Position numbers and translations under genes: made by a program. Source: Mercurialis annua (Eukaryota > Streptophyta > Magnoliopsida > Malpighiales > Euphorbiaceae). Taken from it: a stretch of DNA of 64,000 nt. Below the pieces are notes generated by a model. The model made no database searches. It saw only the letters and a list, made by a program, of their open reading frames with translations, and was not told the DNA's origin. The stretch is from assembly GCF_937616625.2 (NCBI RefSeq), contig NC_065570.1:45003665-45067664 (forward strand), read 5' to 3'. This document shows positions 47,201 through 56,609 of this stretch, piece by piece (the stretch's first letter is position 1; the number at the start of each line of letters is the position of its first letter).

Positions 47201-47577
47201 GTTTTAAGCCAGATGCAGATGCGGACATAGAAAAACAATTAATGAATAGTTCAGTTGGTCAGGAGAGAGATTATAGGCAAACAGTCGTGCCTTTTTTGAA
47301 ATTTAATAAGAACAAGGCTATTAAGTTGGGGGCTCAGTCCTTGGATTTGAAGTTACCATTTGGAGAAACTGAGGTCCTTAAGGAGAATATTGATTTGATC
47401 AAGAGAAAACTTGGGGAGAATAATGATTTGATCAAGAGAAAACTTGAGATTGGGGAGATTGAAATTTTGTGTGCAACCAATACTGAAGATGTCTCTAAAG
47501 CTGGTCCTCAGGTCTCAGTGCTGAACAAAAAATTCCCCTCTCCTGGAGAGCCAACGGTCATCTACTTGACCAGGTGA
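44299..47577 (+). CDS. LEURS: Cytosolic leucyl-tRNA synthetase
   Basis: Charges tRNA-Leu with leucine in the cytosol (class I synthetase). The frame is open from 44299 and is uninterrupted for 1092 codons, close to plant LeuRS length. It begins with the family N-terminus (SFARRDRLLEIE). Seen: the HIGH-type motif HLGH (44470-44481); the CP1 editing domain with TLRPETMYGQTN (45178-45213) and TSVPSDAPDDY (to about 45500), the region that removes mischarged amino acids; and KMSKS (46438-46452). The anticodon-binding and C-terminal domains run to VIYLTR. Oddity: the ATG in this frame at 44287 is followed by TAG at 44296-44298, and the next Met lies inside the HIGH region (44455). The start is therefore a non-AUG codon, readthrough, a sequence error, or the gene is newly broken. 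Intact frame elsewhere favours recent damage or an error. Confidence 0.93.
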   Translation, partial: EDTQSFARRDRLLEIERKARAWWEEKDVFRSESGNSPPEPDEKFFGNFPFPYMNGFLHLGHEFSLSKLEFAAAYHRLRGANVLLPFAFHCTGMPIKASADKLRREIELFGNPPVFPNEVDDRVELETDTGYARENFPLDKFKGKKSKAASKSGGQVYQWEIMRSFGLSDIDISKFKDPNEWLTYFPPLAMEDLKAFGLGCDWRRSFVTTPKNPYFDSFVQWQMRKLKAMGKIVKDVRYTIFSPSDGQPCADHDRASGEGKQPQEYTIIKIEVLPPFPPKLGPLEGKNVFLAAATLRPETMYGQTNVWVLPDGEYGAFEINETDVFILTERAALNLAYQNFSRYPQKPSSLVELTGYDLIGLRLKSPLSFNEVIYALPMLTILTDKGTGIVTSVPSDAPDDYMALHDLKAKPALRAKYNLKDEWVLPFEIVPIINIPEFGDKAAEKVCLDLKIRSPNEKEKLAEAKRLTYLRGFTDGIMLVGELTGRKVQEAKPLIRAKLVATGEAIIYSEPEERVVSRSGDVCVVALTDQWYITYGEEEWRKLAKDCLSNMKPYSDEHRNNFEHTLSWLNQWACSRSFGLGTRIPWDKDFLVESLSDSTIYMAYYTVAHLLHNDDMYGSSKANSVQPAEMTDEVWDFIICKGPYPKSSNIPSSLLEKMKQEFEYWYPFDLRVSGKDLIQNHLTFCIYNHTAIMAKHHWPRGFRCNGHLLLNSKKMSKSTGNFMTLRQAIEEFSADATRYSLADAGDGVDDANFVSGTANSAIFRLTRELSFMEEDLAVDSYLRVGPPSTYADRVFENDINLAVKLTEQNYQKCMFREALLTGFQYLQAARLDYKSSCGSGRMNRNLVWRYMDVQIRLIAPICPHYAEYMWREILRKDGFVVNAGWPVAADPDLTLKAANNYLHDLIDNMRKTLHEQLSGSKKPNKGAPVSTLTAGNVIVLIFVNEQYDGWKAECLRILQSKFDSKNCSFKPDADADIEKQLMNSSVGQERDYRQTVVPFLKFNKNKAIKLGAQSLDLKLPFGETEVLKENIDLIKRKLGENNDLIKRKLEIGEIEILCATNTEDVSKAGPQVSVLNKKFPSPGEPTVIYLTR

Positions 47578-47715
47578 GGTGACATCCACACCTCTAGAGA
47601 CACCTTATATTACACTTAAATGTTCATTTCTTTCTTACATTATGCTTTAAAGCTGTTTTGAATTATTGGCTTCTCATCTCTGTGTTTTTACAATAACAGG
47701 CAGGACACTGTCTGA
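47574..47715 (+). other. Probable last intron and micro-exon of LeuRS
   Basis: The frame ends ACCAGGTGA. CAG|GTGAGG at 47573/47574 is a perfect donor and AATAACAG at 47699 a good acceptor. Splicing would replace the TGA stop by four codons (QDTV) ending at TGA 47713-47715. Without splicing the protein stops at 47577. Either C-terminus is plausible. Confidence 0.55.
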
Positions 47716-49628
47716 TAGTTGTGTCTTATGGGTTGCTTTGGGGAGAGAAAGAGAGACAAACCAAAGCTTCTTTTGCAGAATTGGCGTCCGCTTCATGACA
47801 TTGGCATGTTCTATTAGCAATGACAGCATGTTGATTTAGAGCGGATATTTGAAGCTAGTTAAGATTTTGAATTTTCTTTAATGTGATGATTTAGGCTGGT
47901 TAAGATTTTGATCTAACTTTAGGATGGAATAGTAATTATTCTTGTCATAAGCTTCTGATATATTAAGCATGTTATTAAAGTATAGTATTTTCATTCTGTT
48001 GGCTAATGGTAGTGAAAGAAAACAGTAAGGACCATTTTCTCTTGTGTTTTCTCTTTTCTTCGATTTTGGTATTTTTGCATTTCATTGCAACATAGAATTA
48101 ATTTTTTAGATATATGAGTCATTTGTAAGAACTATGCCTTTTAACTGTCTCATTGTTTATGTGCTCACAACGGGTGACTTCATACAGCTTCTTTTCATTC
48201 ACTAGTGCACTCCTCTTCAGGTTCTCTCTTTCCCCGTCTATTATTTTCATGTTCTTTTGATTTACAATATGTTGGAGATGATGTGCGGCCGTATTTCTCA
48301 GTCGCTTTGTGGAGAAAGCAACTGTCATTTAATGATTCTTCTTCACTTACTTAGGGTTTTGATTCATGCTTGTACTGAATTTATTTATAATGCTACTGCT
48401 AAACTAAGTAAAGTTTTTATCAATTTTGTTTGAGATTGAATAAAATCGCAAAAAATAAGTTTGAGCTGAAGTTTATTAGTTATCGATTCATAGTAACAGT
48501 CGGGCTGAATTTTGTTTGTTTTCTTGATTTATGATATTCTAGAAGCTAGATTATTAAAATGCAAGGTTTGATTACCGATTCAAAGATGGATTTTAGCATT
48601 TCAGTTTCTTATTTGTTGTAGAATCAGTTATCAGTTTTGTAAGTCTTAAGTTCTTGAGATTGAATCCCTAAATGTCATAACTCATAAGGATACATGTAAG
48701 AGATATAATTTCTCTAATTTTGTTTCTTATTATCTTTGTTATCTCAGCCGGTGTAGGTCTTCTATTATTCTCTGAATTATCACTGATTCGCAGCCTTTAG
48801 ATCATATGTATCTTTCTCTTCCTATGAAATGATGAATTGTCGAATAGCATACATCCAATACTTTGACATTCTTCATTGTTCTTAAACTGTGTGCTTGATA
48901 TATAAATAATAATTTGGCTGCTACTTGAAAATTGAAATGTACTTAATATATCCTTGTATTTTGTTCTGTAGACAGATGTAGTCAATTGTTATTTCTCATT
49001 CAGTAATCTTAATGTTTTGTTGTCTTAATGAATCAAAATCTTTATTAATACTTAATAAATATACCATGTTTCAGGGATATATCTTCTTACAATTTTGCGG
49101 CATAGTTCTGACTAGTTGAGCAACTAGAAGTATAAACATGATTTTGCGTGTTTGTAAGTTGTTTTCAGCTTGTCTGTCACATGTAATTTCCTAACTTAAA
49201 GAGTAACATGTAAAGTCAAATCTCTGCTACCACTAGTTGGTAAGTTCCTTGTTCATTAAAATTTTACTGGAACAAAATACTGTAGCCGAACTGCTATAGG
49301 ACTTGATAAACTACTTACAGACACAACATTAATCTTGCAGAATTGCATGGTGCTTGAGAGAGGATCTTACCTGCTCTGGAAAGCCAGAAGTAATGACCAT
49401 TCTACTTAATGTAAAAATTACTAGACCAGATGTGATGTATCTGCTGTTTTTCTTTGGTTTTCGTGTTATGCTACAAATTTTGACCTCAAAAGGCATGTGA
49501 AGCACAGAAAATTAATATCTAATGCCTGATAATATTTGTATTTCTGCCATAATCAGATGGAAACAAAAGTGCATCCCTTCGACTCCTTCAAGGTACCATT
49601 CAAACTGCCAAAATTTAAACATATTGCA
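47716..49628. other. LeuRS 3' flank, no gene seen
   Basis: T-rich sequence of intron or intergenic character. Possible short exons near 49340-49400 and 49555-49595 (ending CTTCAAG|GTACC) could belong to the aminopeptidase P fragment downstream, but I could not match them to that protein. Confidence 0.3.
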
Positions 49629-49992
49629 GGGTAATTGATTTTATGGGTCACTGTACTTTTCAAGAATTGCAAAATGGTGACCGAACTTCAAAACGTCACA
49701 AAATAGTTACTAAACTTTTAAATATGTGATATTTGGAGGGTTTGAAGTGTTTTATGGTCAAATTATACATATGTAGTAATCAAAATTTGATTATTTACGA
49801 CAAATAATGCCTTATATTTTATATATACACCTAATCAACAAAAAATCGACTTGAAATATTTTTCTTCAGTGACCAAAAATCCTTCTATCTTAACATAACC
49901 AAATAGTATAGTAAATAAAATATTACGTTTTGAAGTTCGGTCACCATTTTGTAATTTTTTAAAAGTACAGTGACCTTCAAAATCAATTACCC
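49629..49992. mobile_element. Mutator-like MITE with perfect 10-bp TSD
   Basis: The left arm GGGTAATTGATTTTATGGGT and inverse right arm GGGTAATTGATTTTGAAGGT pair for about 70 bp (TGGTGACCGAACTTCAAAAC in both). Perfect TSD ACATATTGCA (49619-49628 and 49993-50002). 364 bp, non-coding. Confidence 0.92.
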
Positions 49993-50858
49993 ACATATTG
50001 CAACTTACAATTTGTTGTCAATTCGATTAAATTAAGTCTTTTTATGCATAATTTACGAATCAGTTTTGACTTCTGGATAATTGGGCGATTATATGTCGGT
50101 ATAGTATGAGCTAGTTTGAATCTGGAAATGAGGCCCCTGTGGTCATCAAGTAGTTCAATGTCAGAGCCCAGAAGCTAGTTTTAAATCCTGACAAGATTTG
50201 TGTTTTCTTTGTAGATGTTTGATTGTTTTCCCGCTAATGCTGATATGTTCAATCATATATGTAATAGTAGTAGACTTTAACATGCTTGTGTTTATTTTAA
50301 AATTGATCATTTACCTTATTCATGATTTATTCCCGATCCAGGTTGACACTCTACCCCCCATGACTAGGCTATTCCATTGGTACCAAACAGAAGCATAATG
50401 TTGATGATATTGTCCAAAAGGTATATCCTCTTTTGTCTTGGGTAAGGCTTGTTGTTCTACAGTCCGATATTTTTTTCACCTAATCTCTTGTTCTTTCGTT
50501 GTTTTAGAAGTTCATATTTTAAAGTTTTGACTTTTGAGTGATGTGAGAAATGACTAGTACTCTTGCATATCTGGTAGGATAGACATGTGTTGTTGCTACT
50601 GGTAAGACTCAAAACCTTTCTGAAATGGAATTCATGTCAAGTTCCTTTATCATGGTTTTAAACCGATTTGATGACAGCAAAGGCAATTATAGGATCCATT
50701 ATTCAGACAAATCCAACAGTCATTCTTCTAACTTGATATACATTCAGGACAGCTAACAAAGGTCCCAGTTTTGGCTTTCCAAGTTCATTCTTATGCGGTG
50801 CAATTGTTCTGATTGTGGTGTTAAATCTCCATTTGTTTGATTTTATGTCCACTTTTAG

Positions 50859-51497
50859 GTAAACTCTTATTTGAAGGATAATGGAATTGAAGTTCGTGAA
50901 TATACTAAAGTGGGCTCAGATGTGTTTTGCTTGCAGCTGATCACCTTTGCCCGTCTGCAGTCAAAGGAACTGATGCTGAAAAGACCAACTCTAGTGAGGC
51001 TTTTACAGAAAATGGTGCAGTTAAATCAGAAGGAAATAAAGTTGATCTCATATGGGTTGATCCTGGTTCTTGCTGCTGTGCTTTGTATTCAAAGTTGAAT
51101 TCTGAAAAAGTGCTTCTGAAGCAGTCTCCCGACTCTCCTCTAGCTCTTACAAAAGCTCTAAAGGTATTTTTTTACAACTCCAATAGAAATAAATTTTTTC
51201 AAAGGCATGAGTAATGTAATACAGTGCTTCTACAATTACTCGGTAAAAGCCCTATATATTTATATACACACACACACACAAGATTAAGGATTGAGTTTAT
51301 TGATACTTGTTCTCAACTTCTCATAGCAGTATAGTTCAGAACTTATATGTCCTCCTTTTTTTTGTCTGAATATATGTCCTCCTTGATTGATTGTTTTGTC
51401 ATTTTGGAACGTAGTTGAGTTGGAGGGCTTGAAAAATGCACATGTTTGTGATGGTGCTGCTGTTGTGCAATATCTTGTCTGGCTGGATATGCATGTA
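50859..51497 (+). pseudogene. APP1: Aminopeptidase P1 (Xaa-Pro aminopeptidase) fragment
   Basis: Two exon pieces match the middle of plant APP1, the non-catalytic second N-terminal domain. 50859-51163 reads VNSYLKDNGIEVREYT, then after a frame change near 50924, DLIWVDPGSCCCALYSKL and EKVLLKQS...ALTKALK with a good donor. 51408-51497 reads NVVELEGLKNAHVCDGAA and VVQYLVWLD. Intact APP1 trims N-terminal Xaa-Pro dipeptides and needs a C-terminal pita-bread domain with five metal ligands; none of that domain is present downstream. The frameshift and the loss of AG at the second exon's acceptor (TTTTGG|AAC) add to the case for a pseudogene. Earlier exons were not recognised. Confidence 0.8.
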
Positions 51498-52064
51498 CAA
51501 TGTGAGGTTCAGGTTCTCTAAACTCTGATATCATCAATAACCTCTATCTTTTAGCTTCTCTGTTAACTTTCAATCTTATAGTTTGCAACAAAATCTACTG
51601 CTTTACAACTCGTTGGCTATAAATAAAGCTTTACCATCCATTGACTATTTACAAATCCCTGACTTTGCAGGCAGTCCTTAATCACATAATTGAACATCAT
51701 GGAAGCCTTGATGATGTTAAGTAAGTCGAAATATTAACTGGGGAAGGTGAAGATTCAAAATTCACCGACCTGATGGTTTATCAAGAGTGATCGTTCCATA
51801 TCTGCGAATGTTGATTCACTTTCAGTGAGAAAACCGAAGGATATCAGAACATTAAGTGTAAATAGATTTTCGGTTTAGCAAATGTGAGATCAAAATTCTC
51901 CTTACCATCTTGCTATATGGTCACCAGGTATAGGATGATCATTCTCCTTACCTTCTTGCTATATGGTCATGAGGTAAGTTTCTAGTCTACTTGAATTTGT
52001 TTTTGTTATATGATACTTTAGCATGCACTTATTCATTAGCAAGAGAATCAAAGTTATTTGATGT
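51498..52064. other. Flank between APP1 fragment and LTR element
   Basis: A possible exon-like stretch (51670-51722, after TTTGCAG) ends in GTAAGT but matches nothing I recognise. The phrase CTCCTTACCNTCTTGCTATATGGTCA occurs twice (about 51897 and 51945). Confidence 0.3.
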
Positions 52065-52542
52065 TGTTCGCCTGGAAATATTCCGGACTCGAATCTTTGA
52101 ATTTATAATCGGGATCGGTTTGAGTTTTGATACTTTAACGAACCTATGCAGATATTCACAGGGCTTGTTTGGTTAAAAACACTTAACCACGTGATCTAAA
52201 AAGTAATAATCTGGGAGTCACGGACTCAGGCGAGATTAATACTGAAAACTACTCCTAAATTAAAACAATCCGGAGATTGCGGGATAAAAAGCACTGGGCT
52301 TGGTTTTTGATTGATTGATTTGTTGATACAAAAATAATAAAGCTCTGAGCTATTTATAGCTCCTCATAATTAAGACTCCTAATTTGACTAGGACTAAGAC
52401 TCTGAAAGAAAATCACTCCTAATGAGCTACAAACTCCTAATAAAATAGAAAAAGCAACAATAAACAAGCTTTCCGTTGGGCCTTGATCCCTGATAAGCCC
52501 ATATGAAGTTCTATCCGGTATTTATTTGGGCCGGTGTAAACA
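52065..52542 (-). repeat. 3' LTR of the Tat-type element (complete)
   Basis: 478 bp, with TG...CA termini on either strand. The minus strand starts TGTTTACACCGGCCC, directly after the polypurine tract (ATGCCCCCAAC on the plus strand, 52543-52553). Confidence 0.9.
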
Positions 52543-52948
52543 ATGCCCCCAACAAGTCTGAAATGTTTATCTTTTGGGCTTGTTCTCCCTTTTCAGCACT
52601 TCGAAACCCACTACTGAGGCCCAAGTCATTTGAAAAAATTTAAAGGGGTGCGCATCTATAAACCTTTCGGTACCCCTTTTGGCCACGTCATCTCCAGCTG
52701 TTCTCCATGATGCCACGCTTTGACCCCACGACCTTTCGGCTCCCTCTGATTTTGTCTTTTAAGAAAAACACCATCTCATTTCATCACTTACCTACTCTCT
52801 CTGCATTTATCAAGCTTTCTCTCTCCTCAGCAACCTCAAGCAACTTCTTAAGTCTTTTCTGGTAAGCCTTCATCCTCGCCTTTCTCAATTCTGATTCGCC
52901 CTTTTAGTTAATCGCCTTACTAAGGTATCTCCATTCTTTGCAGCTACC

Positions 52949-55900
52949 ATGGCCGCCCCAAATGTGAACCTAGCTGAACAAGTATCGGCCAAGATTGACG
53001 AAGTCCGAACCAACGCTCCGAATACTGACTTCAAGGTAATTACCGATGCCGGCGATAACCAACTCTGTATCGGTCCTATCATAACTTCACCTAGCCACCT
53101 ATGTGACCTCGCTTCTCCTTTCACCGAAACCACACCCCCTAGATTCTCCTTACCACACCAATCATCAGTATGGGTCGGCACTACTTTCAGGAATTGGCCG
53201 ATCGAACATGCGGGTTTCTCCAACTGGGCAATCAGACTCTCTCCTCATTATCGCCAGTTATGGGTGGATGTAGGGATTTTCGACCTTATCGAATTATGCA
53301 AGGCGAGCAGACCCATCGCCAAACACTACATCATGGGAGCCTCGCTTTACTGGTCAAGCGCCGTCAACTGCTTTTGCTTTAAGTCCGGACCGATGACCAT
53401 CACTCTTCTTGATTTGGCCTTGATGCTCAACATCCCAATTAACGGCGAGCGGATCACTCCCAACCTTTACGCCGAATTCCCAAAATTCAATCTGACAAAG
53501 GCACAAAAAAGCTATGGCTCCTTCGTAAAATTGTTCATGGGCGAGGAACCATACAAACCCGATCATAAAGAGCACATCGCCTTCTTGGCCTTTTTCCTTG
53601 CCAAATATGTCCTGTGTACTTCATCATTCCGGGTGACTGAAGATTGCTTCACACTAGCTGCTGCACTCGCCGAAGGACGCCGATGCAACTTAGGCGAATT
53701 TGTCTTAGCCCATCTGTACCGCTCATTGGGTGATATTGTACCCCTGAAGGACCCCAGAACTTTCAAGTGCCCAGGAGGCCCACTTTGGATCGCCCAACTT
53801 TGGTTGGCCATGTACTTCCCTGAGCTGTTTGAGCTCGGTCCTCCTATCAAGGCCGAACTATGCGGCTTCCAATTGATATCGGCCGGCACACGCCTTCCAC
53901 ATATTTTGGATGTCTTGCAAGTCTTCAACAGCCATGCAATAAGATCGTCAGAGTTAATGTGCCCGGCTCTTCAACTCGCCTACCCCCCGTCTTGGCTCCT
54001 CGCCGGATGGGATACTGAAAACATGGAAGAGGCGATTGAAGCCGATCCAAGATTAAAGCTCGGCGGCCCTTACTGGGGAAGTGCCCTTAAATCACGGAAT
54101 TTAATAGCGGGACTGGAATATGATCGTAGCGGGGTCGAACCTTACTGTCCTAACTATGTCTCTCGCCAGTTTGGCTTCGCCCAAGGCATTCCCTGTCCTT
54201 TATTGATCGCCTTCAATAATCGCGGGACCCACATAACCCGCCTAAACAAAGCCTATCTCCCTCCTTTGTCTGACTTGTCTCGCCCTTGTGTGTCCCCCAT
54301 CTGTTCTCCTGGATTCACCGACTGGTGGAATTCCATCGTCCAATCGTATTATGATTTATCGCGCAAAGAGATTCTTTCACTTCATAATTTCGATTTACCA
54401 CCTTTAAACAGAAAACCTACTCATGCCGATTTATTTCTTTTGCAGGCCCCAAAACGTCAAACTTTCACAGGTATTATCGGTTATCATTTCGAAATTTCTC
54501 GCTTTGAACGTTTTTATAAATTCAAATTCGACCCTTTAGATCGCCCAGGAATGAACCTTAAGATGCAAGAACATAGGAGGGTAGCTCGGTCTAGTTTTTA
54601 TAAAAAAATGGGATAGAATTTGGGAGGAAAAATATAAACACCTACCCTACCAACTCTTTTTAGAAAAGGTTCGCCCCAAATTTAAGTACAAATCCCCTCG
54701 TGTACCAAAATGTAATTATGCTACGATCGCCCCTATTAAAAAACCAAAAACTAGAAAAAAGAAAGCTAAAGTTGACTTAACCGATTTGGGAGTAACGTAT
54801 ACTGGCATCCGATGCCCACCTTACGAAGAATCCGTAGCCGAACTGGTGCGCATCGGTTACCAGAAGATCCCAGGTATTCTAAAAATATTCTTCGGTTACC
54901 TTTCTTGACTCCTTTTCACTAATACTTAGTGTACTTTTGCAGTTGGTATTCCCCATTTCGAAAAAGAAGATAACTGGGAGAATGATCATGAAGAGGAGAA
55001 CCCCACGAAAAAATCCAAGAAGAAAAGGGCTGCCAAGACTTCCAGCAAGGAGCCGAGGGCTAAGATAGGGCGAGCCGAATCTAAAGGCAAATCGGTCACG
55101 GGGATTTCTGAACGCAAAGGGTCTCATTTATTTGATCCCTCTCCTGCTGCCACCCCTTCGCAGAGCTGCCATTCGTCCTCCCGGGGCGATACACAGACTG
55201 GCGGCGATGTTCAATCTCGAGGTGAATCTCAACCTTTTGAAGGTGAAGGCAACACCCAAACCTCGCTGGCCACCAGTTCACAGACTCCTAACGCTTCGGA
55301 GATTCTGAGGCGAATGGAGACCCCGCAGCGTATATCGCCCTTGGCTTCAGAGTATCTCAACTTCAATGTCCAGCCTGCTGCTAAACATTCCAAGGTAAGT
55401 TAATTAATTGCTCATTCTAAACTATTCGCCTAGCAGCTTATCTTTTACTGTGGTCAAACATGGCAGATTCCTCTAAGCCCAACCGATCCGGATGATGTGG
55501 CGGCGAAGGCGGCAGCTTTCTTGGATTCTGACAGTGATGATGATCAGCCGCCCATCTTGGAGAGCAAATTGCTTGTAGAAGTGAGCAGCGGCCCTTCTGA
55601 GAATTGGGGCGATCACCTGGATATCATCTCAAAGATGAAGCCTGAAGGTACCTCCATCTTCAAATCGCCTCAAGAGGCCGAAAAGTTGAGGAAGGCTGCC
55701 ACAGCACTGGCCGATGCTCCGCCAGAGGTGCTTAGTGAGAAGGCTCACGGAGCTATGGCGAAACTGTCGGCCTCTTTTCCTGCCTTCCAGAAGATTCATG
55801 ATGAGTTAGCGCTCGTCCAGACCGAAGCTGACAAGTTGGCGAGCCAGGAGGCCAAAGCTAAGGAGAAACTGGAGACGCTCAAAGCTCATGTGAAGTCGGC

Positions 55901-56168
55901 TGTTTCGACCCTCACTACCCGCCGCGATCGTGCTAAAGCCCTTCAGGATCAACTGGCTGCTATCAAGCAGGAGCTAAATATTGAAGAGAAGGAGATCGGC
56001 GAGCTGGAGGTCTCTATGGACAAAAGTCTGCTGCAGGGGATCGATGTTAAAAAGAGCAGGGGAGTTCTGAAACAGAAAATTGCCAAGGTGAAGCCGCAGG
56101 TGGACGATGCTCGCAAAGCTTTTATTACCGTTCGGAGCGAACTGGGCGATATTTTTAGCCATTTTTAG
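52949..56168 (+). pseudogene. Plant mobile domain (PMD/Transposase_28-like) gene captured in the retroelement
   Basis: Lies antisense to pol and convergent with it (pol ends at 56610). ATG 52949 is in a strong context (ACCATGG) and follows a leader intron (about 52861-52943). Exon 1 runs to 54873, exon 2 is 54943-55394 and exon 3 is 55467-56168, all with GT-AG sites. Exon 1 has the PMD layout: VGTTFRNWPIEHAGFSNWAI, LWVDVGIFDLIELCKASRP, MTITLLDLALMLNIPING, VTEDCFTLAAALAEGRRC. Exon 2 is Lys/Ser-rich and exon 3 predicts a long coiled coil (about 55720-56160). PMD proteins such as MAIN act in gene silencing and genome stability, but the role of transposon copies is unknown. One extra A in an A7 run (about 54600-54606) throws exon 1 out of frame to a TAG at 54614. 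Apart from this the three exons are in phase. Confidence 0.85.
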
Positions 56169-56609
56169 ATTTTTACAAGTCCAGAACAATTTTTATATTT
56201 TTTGCAAGTTCAGAACAATTCAGTGGCTTTGTGTATTTGCACTAGCTCCGAAATTTTGGCAACCTTTGATCGGCCAGGGGGCCGTATCTTGTATTTGTTC
56301 GTCATTTGTCAATGTTTACTCGGCCAGAGAGCCGAAAAGTTCATCATAATTCACAACTTGCATTACTTTCATGTCTGATTATTTTCATATTATCGGTCCG
56401 TAATTGGTCCGATACGAAATAATGTTTATTTATTAAAAAATAATTACAATATGTTGAGAAAAAACAGAGAACCCGTTGAAAAAACTCAACGAATGTGAAA
56501 CGCCGAAAACGCAAGCGGTGCTACCGAATGATCGGCGTTGTCTTATATTCGCCGCATATTCCGTGAATTGTAACATTTCAGGATACTCGGCGGGGAAGCA
56601 TCAACAGCA
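56169..56609. other. Gap between convergent PMD and pol genes
   Basis: AT-rich, about 440 bp. It contains two GGCCAGNGNGCCG words (near 56272 and 56322) and serves as 3' end for both genes. No frame. Confidence 0.5.

Noticed and set aside
53563..53928. Minus-strand 121-codon frame
   Set aside because: Complement of the PMD exon. The PMD frame has the recognisable domain.
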